64,000 nucleotides of DNA, taken from Trichuris trichiura (taxonomy: Eukaryota; Nematoda; Enoplea; Trichinellida; Trichuridae). Below, one piece after another: positions 32,238 to 45,364 of this stretch (position 1 is the first letter of the stretch; every line of letters begins with the position of its first letter). The notes beneath the pieces are model-generated. The model did no database searches. It had not been told where the DNA came from and was given only the letters and a program-made list of their open reading frames with translations. A program made the translations under genes and the position numbers. The stretch spans positions 124,001-188,000 of the forward strand of contig JBAJFE010000050.1 in NCBI GenBank assembly GCA_037903355.1, read 5' to 3'.

Positions 32238-35236
32238 ACTAAACATTTCTTCGTTTTCCGTTTTTCAAGTTTTAATCAATCGATTTATAATAAAAAGCTT
32301 TGATATTACGACTTCGTTGTTTTTCTCATGCGGCTTTGTTCCTCTGCTAAGCTATGAGCTATACGCGCCAGCTAGTTGAGGGACCATTAGCGAGCAAGTG
32401 CTGAGCGGCTACACGCAATGCTATGCTCAGGTTGGAAGACAATGTTACGAGCTCACTTTGAAAACTGTCTACGACCGCTGTCCGTCATTCTATCAATACC
32501 GGCAAGCGCGTAGTTGAATAGTTTGTTTTCGATTCTCTCTGCAATCACTTTACAGCTTTAAACTAATGATCCGCCAACAACAAATGCAAGAACAGCGTCT
32601 GACTCATCAAGTTGAATTTCGAAGAAAAACGGATTTTTCTCGGTCGAACCTTTCGCACATTCAATGCAACAGTGGGATGAAAAATACGTTGGCGGCGGCT
32701 TACCAGATGCTGACCGTTAAACCTCAGTGTCTTCCGTGATTAATACATTTTCCAAGCGGAATGCGACTTGATCTCTTTATACATAACAATAATTACCCAG
32801 AAAAAGCAGACATAAAATGACTTTTGAAACCCAGCTTTCCTCCGCTGTCAGCGTTGAAGATTGGTGTGTCTACTCTCCCTATTCCTTATTTGCGGTGCGA
32901 AAAAATGTTTCTTGATTATGCCTCCTCGTGCGCGTAGAACATGGTCCATCAGATAATAACTCAACGTAAAAACAGAATTAAGTAAGTCAGCTTTTTATGT
33001 ACATAATCATACGGTCTTGCCGAAAAGGTTAGCCAAATTAGTGTACGAGTTGACTTCCGCCTGGAGCAGTAAAAGGGAGCCTTCAACGCTCAAACGCCAA
33101 GCGGAAGCAACCGTAGTTTTAATCTGCTACTCGATGGTTATGTTTTTCTATTTTCACGTCTATCTGCAGCAAAACGTGAAGCTTAAATTCCAAGACAAAG
33201 ACGGCAAAGCCCGCACATTTTTCCGAGGTAGAGTTTATCCGTCAGCTTGGCTTCGCAATCGCAACGATGACAGAGAGGAAAAAGGCACAATGAAAACAGG
33301 TTATCCATGCTCAAATTAAGCTTTCTGCGTCCTAATCAATTGCTGGTTCCACTAGCATACTGTAGGTTTGCTAGCCATCCGTTCTGCTTTTCCTAAGGCT
33401 AAGCCAAAACATAAGGTTGATATTCCCGGTTCGGCTTACGAGAAGGCAGAGTATAATCGTTTGAATGTTTTCCAATAAAAGCAGAGCAGAATGCTTCCAT
33501 TCTTACAAGAAACGCACATACTAACCAGCTGGCGGAAAATCTGTCTACGAAATCGAACAATCCAGTCAAATTCAAAATGAAAATCCGCTAAATCTTTAAC
33601 TATGTTTAAGCCTGAATACAAGGTTAATGTTCAGGTTTCAGCTTGACGCAGGAGCAGAATAGAATTGTCAGCAGTGGTACAGTATGAAAATGGCCCCTGG
33701 CAGCAAGGGAGTCAAAAAGCAAGTCTAATAACTAAATATCAAAGTATAAAGGTGATTTTAGTTTATTTCTGACCTCTTTGCTGGTTTATCTCACGTACAA
33801 AGCGCTAAGCGTTTGAAAGCTTGAAAACTCGCATATCTTCATTCTATAGCGACCCTCAGGAACTTAAATGGGCCAGCCCACTCCTTTGCCTGAAAAATAG
33901 GAAAAGCTGACGAGTTTCTATTCTGCGACAAGTAAGTACATGACCTCTTTCTGCAAAGGTACTGCAATAAATATTCGGGAAATTTTACTTAAACATCTTT
34001 GCAACCGAGTCGTCTTTGGAGGGCCCACTTTACGCGAACACTTTGCCAGGTTGAGGGTGACGGCGCTAACTTACTGCAGCGAGCAACAATTTCATTTTTT
34101 TATTCCCTATCCGCACAGGCGGACATAGTACAAATGCTCTCCGGTATCTCGTATTAGCAAAGCAACGTGCATACAGCGCTTTGGAAAAGCTTCCTGGAAA
34201 TGTCGTACAAGCTTAACGGTAGTATTAGTACCCAGCAGGCTAATAGAACACTGCACCTTTTTTAACGAGGCGATGGATTTCCGTAACATCTATAGCGCAT
34301 GACCTCTAGCCCTTTGCTGGAGTCTGAAATTAAAGCGAAGCAAATTGGCAGAAATGTTTGTAGGGCACTTGCTTTCGTTGATTTCGGACTCTATCAACGG
34401 CGTAGACAACATATCGTATAGAAGTTAGCTTAATCAATAGGACGCTATTGCAGATTCGAGCTGCTTTCTCAACTGCAGTTTAGCGATGGGTAAATTCCTT
34501 CCCGTAAAGCTGCTTTCTCATTATGCAGTGCACAGCGCGTTAGCAATATTTTTCTCAAAAAGTTCATACCAGTTTTCTGCGGGTACAATTTATTTCTACT
34601 CCTTTGCCTTTATCGGAATAGACGTACGTATCTCGTTTATCGAAAGCAAAAACGCTGAAATACATGAGCAACGCTACGCGTATTGAGTTTAGCAGACGCA
34701 GACACGATTTTGACCATCTCTCGTAGGAAATTGCGAAAAAATACTGGAAAATGTCACCGCTTACAATGGAAGAATTCACAATCGTTTCGGAAATAACGCC
34801 AGTTCGCTCGGAGTGCGAAGAATTTGGAATAAATGCGCCAACTTTCGACGGCAGAAGTACCGCAACCAACGCTCCTTGAAAATCCATAATTCGTCTACTC
34901 AATTTGAAGACGTCTGTATACCTATCAAGGGTTGCATCTGTTCTAACCTATGCAATTCTCACTCACGGTCTTTTCCTGCCCATTTTGTTGTTGCTCATAG
35001 AAGACGTATCGTGTTGTTGCTGCGCCACTCGTTTCTGTGAATAATTATGTCTCTAAGCTACTTAGCGAAGTGCGCTCTTCCACACCTAATGTTTTTCAAA
35101 AGCTTATTCTCTCAGCCGGGTTACTAAGTTACGCAATTTCGCTGCTCGGCAAGCTTATGGCACCTTCCCGCGTCAAACGTCTACTCTCGTCAGTAATTGC
35201 TGCTTCGACGAATTTAAAATTTCAAACTTTCATATA

Positions 35237-35740
35237 CGAGTGGCCCTCCTTATCCGCGGGTTTCTAAACACCGCTCGTCATCTGGCGCAAAATAGTGACG
35301 TCACCTTTTGCACGGCAGTACACCAGAAAGAGCCTGGAGCTGTCAGTGGTTGCTAGAAGCGTTTGTGGGGAGACCTAGTCACTGAATAAGAACACTTAGG
35401 TGCAATCGATGAGGAGGTCATGGAGATGGCGAACATTTCCAAAAATTTGGGAGGCTATGGTTCCTCCTACGCCATAGAAGATGACATCAGGGAGCACATA
35501 GAAGATTGTGTAAGACGATTCGCTCAGGAGGAACTTGAGGAACTGATACAAGCACCTACAGGCTGTGACGACGACGATATGAAAAATACAGACGCTCAGA
35601 TGAACTCGGATTAGAGGATGCAAAAGCATGCCAGTATTTTCAAGCAAGCGTAGGTGCCAAGTGATACGATTGCTGACTATGATCCATCCATAAAACGTGG
35701 CATCATGCTTACTCGAAGAATCACGCTTTCGTTGCTACGA
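35237..35740 (+). mobile_element. Tigger/pogo remnant in A3
   Basis: As in A2; C-terminal frame 35420-35614 (AIEDDIREHIEDC, AQEELEELIQAPTG). It ends at the gene-tail motif at 35741. Confidence 0.62.
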
Positions 35741-38700
35741 GCTATGCGCGGCAACTAGTTGAGTGACCATTAGCGGTCAACTGCTCAGCGGATACAGGCA
35801 ATGTTATGCTCAGGTTGGAAGACAATCTTACGAGCTCAGTTTAAAACTGCGTACGTGTTGCCAGGCGGTTCATAAGGTGAAAACGATGTTCATGTTCAGT
35901 CCACTGGCTGTACGGACCGCGGCAGTTCCTCGCTAGAATAATTCTACTTTGGTTCTCTTTTGGTCACTTTAGCTACAAGGTGGCGATTCGCCAGAACCCT
36001 TAAGCACAGCGTCCCATTGATCGTGTTTTATTTCGAAGAAAAACGAACGTCTTTTAAAGGAACTTTTTAGACATTCAATGAAACAGCGCGATGAAAAATC
36101 CTGACCTACATCCAATTCCCTTGCGAAGCATACGTTATGAATTTCCCTCAGCCGGACCGTTAGATCTAAGTGTCTTACTTGACTGATGTATTTTCCAAGC
36201 AGGATACATACAACTTAATTGGCTCACAATAACATTGTTTCTCACGGAAAAGAAAGGCATACATTAGCTTTTGAAACAAAGCGTGCACATAGAGCGGTCT
36301 TTCAGGTAAGGTTTGTAGCGCTCTCTATTTGTTCTTTGGAAGATCTGTAACTTATTCGCTTTCGACTTTGGGGAACCATGCTGATTCACGCAAAACGGAA
36401 ATGGTGAACCCGGCGCAGGTCTGCCTTTTCTTGGAGCTTCGAGTTTCTTGTAAAAAAAATTGGTTTACTTACTTTCTGGAACCCAACGCCAAAAGTACCG
36501 ATCCCGCGCGCAGTTTTTGAGGGCAGCGGCTGCTGCTGAGACTTGTGCACAAATCTGCGGCGTTCAGTGGCCTTCACCGCGCAGCAGACACACTACAAAA
36601 TGCCAAAGTCTAGCAGAACGATGCAGGTAAACTACGAGCATATCTAGCTTTTCCTGAACCGTAACGTTCTCTATAAAACAACAGTTTTATCTACTCTTTT
36701 ATTTTGGCGGCAAAAATCGCGCTCACGTGCACAGTTCCTTAGGGAAGGAGCGCCTCATATCGGTTGCGCATCAATTCGCGTTTTTCAGTGAAGCGCCGTC
36801 CGTAAAGATTTGAAAATTCAGGGTAAACAAACGAAATCACCCTGGAGCTCTCTCTTTTCTGAAACCTTAATGTGCTCTATTTAACAACTATTTGATCTAC
36901 TTTTTCAAATTGAAAGTCCAAAAAACTGATCGCGTGCAAAAAAAAATTTTTAAAACTGCTCCGTATATATTTTCTCTGAGGAGTTCACCAACGCGTTCTG
37001 TGTTGTTCGGTTCTACCGACAAACTGTCTTTTCTTTTTGTTCTTATTTCTAACCATTTTTAAGTGTTTGCTTTAACTGAATTCACTTTGCACCTTCCCTT
37101 AACTTTATAGTTTAGCCCGGCATCCTTTCTAACATTTCCTCCGTGTTGCAGCTTCACTGTAACTTGAAGTTGTGCTCAGGTTAGATCGTGAAGTATTAGT
37201 AATATCGAACTTACATTCTTGAAATTAAAAGAGAACAATAGAACAGCGCTCATTAAACGAATAAGCTGCTGCACGCTGTAATTTGCTGCGTAGTCAGTTT
37301 TCAGCGTAAAAATTCCATTACGAAAATGCGCAGCCCTAGGAACCTGCGCATATTTCTTACGGTGTTATAGTCGGTTGCTTTCGTAGTCACTAGCTGTTGC
37401 TGGATGTTCGGCTGGGTTTGCTTGTCCACCATCTGTTTGTATGTGTATAACTCAAGTATGGGTTGTATAAAATGAACAGACTTGGGTGGACAGCGTGCGC
37501 AGACGATATTGCCTCGGGTAAGTTCACGTCTTTGTGTTCGTAGGGCAGCAGAAAGTAATAGTAGTTTTCGGGCTTATTCGCTTGCGATCGCTACCTACCT
37601 TGTCTCATGCGTTAATGCTTAACGCTTGATGTTATCAACTGTTTTTCCAGTAGTTTCCTTCCGATGAGATGAAGGTACGGGGTGCTTCTTGTCGTGCACG
37701 AATTCACAAACAGAGCTTTCGTGCGCGAGCGGCTTAGAGTCACTGTGACGCCCGCGCAGTGTCAGTAAGGCTCCGTTTCTTAATTCGTGTGCATTTAAAA
37801 GCATCTGTTACTCTTACGTCGCGCCCAAGAAACAGCAGCAAAGCACTAAGTGACAGCATGAATCGTGGCAGCTGGAACCAAAGAAGCTATATCTTGAAAC
37901 ATGTGTTTAGTAATTATATCTTATTCCTTGAAAATCAGGAATTCTTGCACTCGATTTCAAGTCTTCCGTAGACCTTTTAAGCGATGATAGCGTCCGTTGG
38001 GGCAGCGCAGTTTCTATTCGAAAAACTTGGTTACGCATTTTGTTGTTATCCTTAAGCTGCGTGCCATTTTGTCGCTGCGCCGCTCGTTTCTGTTAATAAT
38101 TATATTTCTAAGCTGCCTACCGAAGTGCGCTCTTTTACATTTAACGTTTTTCAAAAAGTTGTTCTCCTAATGAAGTTACAAGAAGCTGCTCTCGCTAATT
38201 TCGTTGCTCCGAAAATTTATGGCTCCTTCCAGAGTGACACTCCCGTTCTCGTTGTTGAATTCCTGTTACGACCAGTACAAAATTTGCGTAGACTGCTTCA
38301 CTATAGACACAAGAGAACGCAACATAATGCTCGACGCAGCAGTACAGTCTTCAGGGACAAATAGTACAGTGTGAAGACATGTAGAAATCATAACATATTT
38401 GGACACTTATTAGTAGGGATCATTTCCTCTAACAATTTACCTAATGGATCTGCTGTTAAACTATTGTATTATTTTCTGTGAATTTCTGTGGTTTTGCGCG
38501 GCTGTGAAGTACAGTGCATTTTGGCTCTGCCACTACCAAATGACGCTTAGTAATTTTATCGACAGTTGTACGGGCAAGCTATTTCCAATTTAAGCTTTCA
38601 ATCTTAAACATTCGTACTCAAGCAATTAGTTTCATTTATCGCTGAGTGTCGCTCGAATAGCATGCGTATTGCCAGCGTAGCCCAAGAAAACAAAAAAAAA

Positions 38701-39097
38701 TACAGCGTAGCTTCAAAAATTTTCAGTGATGCTCAAAACCGTACCGCATTTTTGAATAGACTATACCATCGTTGCGCGGAAGTCGTTTCGATCAGGCTGC
38801 AACGGCAGCAATACTTCTGCGTTAAAAATTAAAATGTAACGCAACTTTCAAAATTCAGTTCGATACGTATGGCGGTTAGTAGTAAACGGAACGCTTAATC
38901 TGTCGTTTCAAGACATTGCTTCTTTAGTTCGTTATATACAAAAACCATTTTTTACACGCTCGCAGAAGGACGGCGCGCGAAAGCACTTTAAAATAATTGT
39001 AAGTTTCCTGCGTACGATTCTGCGATAGTGAAAACTGGAGAAAATTCTGTAAATGACATGCAGGTAGTGCCTGCACACTCTTTACGCACTGAAGCAG

Positions 39098-39106
39098 TAT
39101 ATAAGG
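39098..39106 (+). promoter_or_regulatory. TATA box of the B3 gene copy
   Basis: TATATAAGG with the TGCAGG-N5-CCTGCA dyad about 22 bases upstream, although the gene it serves is frameshifted. Confidence 0.55.
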
Positions 39107-39156
39107 CTATTCACCAGTATACAGTCCCTACGTTGTGAAACATACTGTCTCCGAGA

Positions 39157-39493
39157 ATGCAGTATTTTGACTTGATTATTTTTTGCGCTAATTTTCTTCT
39201 TGTCCAGCTGGGTGCTCTACGCCATGGAGCAAATGCTACGTATCGATGAGGAGAGAGACCGTGGGCAAGAGACGCCCGCGCCCGAGAGTCCGCGATTAAA
39301 CGCGGCGGCAGAAGCGCCGCGGACGACGCGGGCGGCCAGGCGGAGGCCGCCCAGAGGGAGGGCGCCCACAGAGACGGCGCTGAGAGAGAGGACGCCGAGA
39401 GGGAGCGCGCCGACAGGAAGGGGGCCGACAGGGCCCCCAGTACGGTCAATAAACCTCCGAAGTAGGAGGATTGTAATAACGTCAAACGAGTAA
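39157..39493 (+). pseudogene. Small-protein gene copy B3 with single-base frameshift
   Basis: ATG 39157 starts MQYFDLIIF as in A1, but one extra T in the T run near 39178-39184 shifts the frame, which stops at TGA after 30 codons. The rest (WVLYAMEQMLRIDEERDRG ... SINLRSRRIVITSNE) is open in the correct frame to TAA at 39491. An internal ATG at 39224 could still give the tail without the anchor. A homopolymer sequencing error is possible. AATAAA at 39543. Confidence 0.6.
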
Positions 39494-40082
39494 AAAATTT
39501 TTTGTTCCTCTTTTGATCGCGAATTTTAAAAGATGGATTTTGAATAAAATATTTTGATATTCCTAGCTTGTTCTTGTTCTCTTGCGGCATTGTTAGTCTG
39601 CTAAGCTATGAGCTATGCGCGGCAACTAGTTGAGCGACCATTAGTGAGCAACTGCTCAGCGGCTACAGGCAATGCTATGCTCAGGTGGGAAGACAACTTT
39701 CCGAGCTGAGTCTGAAAGATTCGTACGACGGCTGTCGCACATTGTATGAACACCGGCCAATGCGTGGCTGAATAATTTGTTTTTGATTCTCTTTGCAGTC
39801 ACGTTAGAGCTTTAGCGTAGTGATCCGCCGGCCCAACAAATGCAAGCACAGCGTCTGATTGATCAACTTGAATTTCAAAGAAAAGCGTATACCTTTCGGC
39901 CGAACTTCTCGCACATTCAGCGCAACAGTCAGATGAAAACATGCTAACTGATATCCAATTTGCTTAGGAAATATGCGTTGGGAGTTTCCCACAGCCGGTC
40001 GGTTGGATCTCGGTTCCTTACATGTCGAATGCATTTTCCAAGCGGGATATAGCTTAGTTCCTTCACAGCACAGGTTCTCAAA

Positions 40083-40472
40083 TTGAGCGATATCACCGCG
40101 CGGGGAGCGATGGGAATCGCATATAAGGAACTCTGGCAAAATCATCCTGAACGCAGGAGGTCTATCAGAAAGGCGGCCGTAAGGATGCTGACTGTTCGGG
40201 CAGGTGACAGCACAGCTTCACATCTTATCATTGCTGCTCACGTGGAAAACATACTGGTAAGGCAAAGCGTTATTGGTTTCGGAATGGTTGAATTAGCTGG
40301 CAATTTGTCAAAGTCATGTTTTGAAGATTTCATTCCTTGTGGGCAAAATCTTATTGGTTGTGAACTAGCAGACTTTTATTTTGAATTTCCAGTTCGGAGC
40401 AAAGCTTTTCTTGTCTACGCGCTTTCAGTTTTCCTCAGCGAAAGTATGTCTAATGATTGGAAAGTGTTCTGA
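40083..40472 (+). other. Conserved type B ORF, B3 copy
   Basis: Longest version of the frame at 8998 (129 codons), first codon TTG, core NHPERRRSIRKAAVRMLT. Unknown. Confidence 0.22.
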
Positions 40473-40764
40473 TGCTGTGCAATCATCAAAACAGGTAGAT
40501 TCACTTTCACGTTTGTTATACACTATGGTCACGAGCAAGTGTGGCTAGTTCAGTTGATCGCTGAACTCTTTTTCTTGACTAAATACGAAGGATGTTTGGA
40601 AAGTTGGGGGAGACGGTTTAATGTTTCACAGGACTCCAACCGACATTCCAAAACAAGTTCAGTCATATCTCCGTTATCTTCAGGCTTCTGCGGAAAGGTG
40701 GCCTTATCAGACGCTGCGCCAGTGCAAGATAAGCCGCTCCTAAAGTAATCGGTTCTCTCGTGAT

Positions 40765-41031
40765 GTAGAAAATCTTCATTTTTAGGTCAGAGCTAACATT
40801 AAATTTCTATCCAAGCTTGGTTGGCAGCCAAGAAGGATTATTCAATCTTTACAGCAGGTTTACGGAAGTGATGCACCATCCAATTCAGTTATGTATGATT
40901 GGATGAGGTGTTTCAAGGAAGACTGTGAGGCCATCGAAGCCGAGCGGAGTGGAAGTTTTTTCTGCAATATTTTCCCACGTATGCTGGTATTGAGAAAATT
41001 TTCCCGGACGGGGCGGACCGATGGAGTGTAA
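40765..41031 (+). pseudogene. Mariner-type helix-turn-helix remnant, B3
   Basis: Same 267-base segment as in B1 and B2 but with a TAG at the seventh codon (GTAGAAAATCTTCATTTTTAG) and a few substitutions. Confidence 0.65.
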
Positions 41032-41084
41032 AATTTTTAGAACCTTTGCTCTAAACTGATTGAATGTACATTTAAGATGCAATT

Positions 41085-41157
41085 GCCCATGTTGCTCAGT
41101 CGTTAGAGCGTTAAGCGTTTAACCTAAATGTCCACGGTTCGAGCCTGTGCGTGGGCG
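41085..41157 (+). pseudogene. Decayed tRNA-Lys copy, B3
   Basis: Aligned to the copy at 9973 it has changed A-box bases (TTGCTCAGTCGT), a broken anticodon stem (TTAAG/CCTAA) and G instead of the near-universal U at position 33 (loop CGTTTAA). The acceptor stem and anticodon TTT remain. Confidence 0.75.
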
Positions 41158-41274
41158 TCACGAAAGGCGGCTTATTTTGAGCGATGCGGTATGCTTTTGC
41201 TGCATATGAGACGTGCAAATCATGTTATATTACATCTTAATACAGGAAATGCGAACAATGAATATATGTATACA

Positions 41275-42259
41275 CAGTTGGCCCTCGTTATCCGCGGTTA
41301 ATTCGTCCCGAATTTTGAGCGTTACACCGCGTGAAACGAATTCCGCGTCGTAAGGATACCCTATGAAAGAGGCCAAATAGCTTGTATTCCAGCCGCGGAT
41401 TTCATCCTATCCCCTTGAATTCCTTCCGGAACGGTTGTCATACCTAGTGATCCTTCGAAGCTTGGTACTACGGAATCTAGCTACGAGCTAATGACATCAA
41501 AGAGACTGCGCTTGTCCAGTGGGGCCAGCCATCAGAGTTCAAGCCATTACATACGAGAATGGACGAAAGCAGAATGGTTTTTCTTCAAACGCTTTCGAAT
41601 CACCTTGCTTTAATGAGCTAAGCGATATACTAGTGCGCGGAATGGGTACGGAGCAGGGGAAATGTAAAATGCACAGGCCCACGTAAGCAGAAATACTGAA
41701 CATCACATGGAACACATCCACATAGAACAAAACGTCTACAGGCAGAAATGTTTGGCGCATCAGGAATCAGACAATTCACCCACTTTCTGTAGGTGGGTGC
41801 AGATCCCCTGGAGACCGGCCAGCCGTAGGGTTGCTTGAACGTGTTGATAGCGAAACGTCTCGCCTTAAAATGATAGGCTCCGCAGCTGCCGGAGCTTTAT
41901 TTAAAAACATTGTTATAGGGAGCTTGTCTCGCCCTTTTCTTCGTTTCATCGAATAAATCCTGTAGCGGTTTCAATGAAGCCGTTATTCCTCGTGTAACGA
42001 TGATGCCACGTTCCATGGATGGATCATACTCAACAATCATATCCTTTAAGACCTGCGCTTGCCAGAAAATAGTGGCCAGCTTTTGTAGCGTCCAATCCGA
42101 GGGTGTTTGAGCTTCTGTATCTTCCATAACGTCGTCGTCACTGGCCGTAGGCAATTGCATCAGTTCTTCGAGTTCCTTGTTGGTGAACGGTTTTCCACAA
42201 TCTTCTATGTGCTCTCTGATATCGTCTTCTATCATGTCAGAGAAACCCTCCCCTCCAGT
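41275..42259 (-). mobile_element. Tigger/pogo 3' end with transposase C-terminus, B3
   Basis: Terminal repeat CAGTTGGCCCTCGTTATCCG at 41275. The minus-strand frame 42235-41897 reads as in B1 but is shifted just before the PCNA-binding-like motif (RQAPYNNVFK). Confidence 0.62.
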
Positions 42260-43754
42260 TTTGCTATTTTTGATAAAGGACGGTTCTTTGCCAGTAAGTG
42301 GTTTGATGAACGTTCCTAACTATTGACTGAGTTCACTTGTGATACTATTAATGGTGGAGACTATTGGTCTCATTGGAATCCCTGGTTTGTGCACTTTTGG
42401 GAAACCATAGAGCTCAGGGGGCCTGAGGTTCGATGCAAACTTAAGATGTGTTATCATTTTGTTGATTTCAGGTTCTTTGGTCTCTGTGGCATATGTTATG
42501 AGGAGAGATCGAAGATTTTTCCGGGAAGCCTCTGTAGGGTCAGTGGGTAAAGGGGCATAATTGTTGGTGCTTAAGATAGCTGTCATTTTTTCCATGTAGG
42601 TGTTTCTGTCTAGTAGAACTATTTTATTCCCTTTATCGGCTTTAGTGATAATTCTGTTCGATTGATTTCGAAGCTGATGTAAGCAGTTCATCTCATGTCG
42701 ACTTATGTTAGGAGTGGCGTTGAAGCGGTGATTTAAGATTAATGTAGATAAAGTGCTTTTAATCTGTCTGGCTCTTTGTGGGTCTGTCGAAGATAAACTG
42801 TCTTCAATTGAGGTAACGATATCGAGAATGGGTGGTCGTTTAGGGGTGGGAACGAAGTTCAGTCCCTTTTTTAGTATGGCCTTCTCACTTTCACTTATAG
42901 AGGAGGAGCTGAGGTTTACTATTGTTGTATTTAGTTCCGACTCAGTGGTCCTTTGTAAGCTATTGCTGTAGACATTTAGAGAAGTCACCGGGAAACTCGC
43001 CTGAAGTCTATCGAATTTCCTTTTTAATGCCTGTTTTTGTGTCGTGCAAACTGTTCCTGCGGCCACATCCACATGTCTGACCAAGGCTTCATAAATTGCT
43101 CTCTGTAGTTAGTTTCTGAGGTAACTGGGTGTGTTGTTGTAGTTTGCTCTCAAATTCGCTAGTGCAAATCTGTGTTGTCTTATAACGTTTTTGAGCAGAG
43201 GTAATCCAGCGGAAAATAGGATTCGTTTTGAGTGACTATCCATGATCTGACTCCATTTTAGTTGAAAGCACTTTGGTAGAATTCTGTGGTCTCTGCATTT
43301 CAGTAAGAAGGTCAGTTGGCCTTGAGTAAGACTCGCTTTAATACATGTATGCTCCAAGTATCTGGCCGCTGACAGGAGGGGTGTAAGGGTACAACTGCGA
43401 CCAAGGAGCAGATGTAAGTGAAATTTGGACAAATATAGTGACGCGTTACGACTGCTGCTCCATAATTGGACGCGACACAAGAACACATGGAGCACGTGAA
43501 AGAAGAAATAACCACCGTACATGAAAGAAATGCGAATAACGGACACATTACATACCATACAAACCGAAAACCACCGACAGGGAACTTTAAAACACCCGCT
43601 TTAAACCATGAAAACGACAGAAGACTCAAATCACGCGCACAAGTTACATCCATAACTCACAACCGCTGAAGACGGGTCTCGGTCGACCCGAAAGCTCCGG
43701 AGTTATTTAACACATTAAACGGGAATACTTCCGTAATAAAACTTTTGCATTAGG
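42260..43754 (-). mobile_element. Penelope-like element fragment, B3 (most complete copy)
   Basis: Minus-strand frames 43558-43109 (LTFLLKCRDHRILPKC, LLKNVIRQHRFALANL) and 43084-42320 (KRPPILDIVTSIEDSL, ITKADKGNKIVLLDRN, YGFPKVHKPGIPMRPIVS) are consecutive parts of one Penelope-like protein, broken by a frameshift near 43095. A TAG after ITSELSQ replaces the Tyr found in B1. The RT catalytic core and endonuclease are absent because the sequence joins Tigger at 42260. The upstream end carries the hammerhead-like segment. Confidence 0.68.
43663..43700 (+). ncRNA. Hammerhead-like motif, B3
   Basis: Identical to 12222-12259 through the core; predicted cleavage after 43697. Same caveats: extra C before stem II, and antisense to the RT frame. 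Confidence 0.5.
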
Positions 43755-44992
43755 GAAACATTGTTTCTTATTGAAAGAGGAGGCATAAATTAACTGTAGA
43801 AACAGAGCGTTACCTTAGAGTGGGCTTTGGAGTAAGGTTTGTCAGCGCTCTCTATTTATTCTTTGGAAGACCTGTAACATATTAGGTCCCGGTTTCGGGA
43901 AACAAGGCTTAAGCAAAACGAAAAGGATGAATCCGTAGCAGGTCAGTCTTTTCTTGAGGCTTCGAATTTCCTGTAAAACAACTGGTTTATTTGCCTTCTG
44001 GAATCCAACGCCGAAAATACTGATCTTGCTCGCGGTTTCTGAGGGTTGCGGCTGCTTCTGGGACTTGTGGACCAATGGGCGGTTTTCAGTCACCTTCACC
44101 GCGGTTCACCCACTCCACAAAATGGCAAAGTCAAGCACAACGATGCAAGTGGACCAGGAGCATATCTAGCTTTTGTTGAACCGTAATGTTCTGTATAAAA
44201 CAACAGTTTTATCTACTTTTCTATTTTGACGGTAAAAATCGCGCTCACGTGCACAGTTCCTTAGGGAAGGATCGGCTCATAGAGGTTGTGGATCAATTCG
44301 CGTTTTTCAGTGAAGCTCCGTCCCAGACGATTGGAAATCTCAGGGTAAACGAACGAAACCAACCGGGAGCTCTCTCTTTTCTGAAACCTTAATGTGCTCT
44401 ATTAAACAACTATTCGATCTACTTTTTCAAACTGAAAGTCCAAAAAACTGTCCCGTGTAAAAAAAATTTTAAATGCTGCTTCCCGTAAATTTTCTCTGAG
44501 GACTTCATCAATGCCTTCTGTGTTGTTGGGTTCTACTGGCAAAGTGTGCTTTGTTTTTGTTTTCATTTTTCCCCATTTTTAAGTGCTTGCTTTAACTGAA
44601 TTCACTTTGCATTCTCTTAACTTTATAGCTTAGCCCGGTATCTTTTCTAACATTCCTTCCCTGTTGCAGCTTCACTGTAACTTGAAGTTGTACTCAGGTT
44701 AGATCGTGAAGTATTAGTAATATCGAACTTACATTCTTGAAATTAAAAGAGCAACAATAGAACAGCGCTCATTAAGCGAATTAGCTGCAGCACGCTTTAA
44801 TTTGCTGCGTAGTCGGTTTTTAGCGTAAAAATTCCATTAAGAAAATGCGCAGCCCTAGGAACTTGCGCATATTTCTTACGGTGCTATAGTTGGTTGTTTT
44901 CGTAGTAAGCGGTCGTTGTTGGGTGTTGCTCTGTGTTTGTTTGTCCACCGTCTGTTCCTATGTGTGTATGGCTCAAGTATGAGTTGTATAAA

Positions 44993-45364
44993 ATGGACAG
45001 ACTCGAGTGGACAGTTTTGGCAGACGATATCGCCTCGGGTAAGTTCATCTCTTTGAACAACGAGGACGCACGAAGGCAGTTTAAAATTCTTGTTAAGGCT
45101 TGTGAAGTTCATTGTGCGACTATGATCTTCAAGTGTCTACTCGTAATTATTGGTATTTGTGTGGTAATAATTTTTATTGTCGCTAAGTTATCCGAGGTGA
45201 TCTATAAATGGATTACCTGCGAAAATCAGCAAGAGCCTCCACCGCCACCGCAGGCCGACGTTTTGCCAAGCCGAACAACGACGGGCGCCCCACCAAGAAG
45301 GCGGCCCCCTCAGAGAGGAAGGGGCCTCAGACCAAGACAACCGAAAAGCTACAACCTCCGGTAG
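44993..45364 (+). CDS. Chimeric small-protein gene, copy C2 (tail module fused to family gene)
   Basis: The tail-module ATG next to TATAAAA (44987-44993) starts MDRLEWTVLADDIASG, and the frame runs on without a stop through former 5'-flank sequence (NNEDARRQFKILV, matching the AAGGACGGCG...TTTAAAA flank of other copies) into the family gene. There a strong hydrophobic segment (CLLVIIGICVVIIFIVA), Pro run and Arg-rich tail (RRRPPQRGRGLRPRQ) follow, 123 residues in all. The join is near 45057; about 130 bases with the normal TATA box and dyad are missing. The original start may be ATG 45121. A TAG cuts the tail at YNLR. AATAAA at 45448. Confidence 0.5.
   Translation: MDRLEWTVLADDIASGKFISLNNEDARRQFKILVKACEVHCATMIFKCLLVIIGICVVIIFIVAKLSEVIYKWITCENQQEPPPPPQADVLPSRTTTGAPPRRRPPQRGRGLRPRQPKSYNLR

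Larger units (their letters stand above)
31308..38478 (+). repeat. Array unit A3 (type A, 7.2 kb, mosaic)
   Basis: Landmark at 31308. The first 340 bases match A2; about 31650 to 33985 are clearly diverged from A1 and A2, including the gene and an 86-base deletion near 33980; from 33985 to the end the unit is nearly identical to A1 again. It continues into B3 as A1 continues into B1. Tigger remnant at 35237-35740; tail TATAAAATG at 37466. Confidence 0.85.
38479..45056 (+). repeat. Array unit B3 (type B, 6.6 kb)
   Basis: Landmark at 38479. Same parts as B1: small-protein gene (frameshifted, 39157-39493), conserved ORF, mariner remnant, decayed tRNA-Lys, Tigger 3' end and a Penelope piece longer than in B1. 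Its tail module breaks off near 45056, where it is fused to the gene of C2. Confidence 0.8.
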
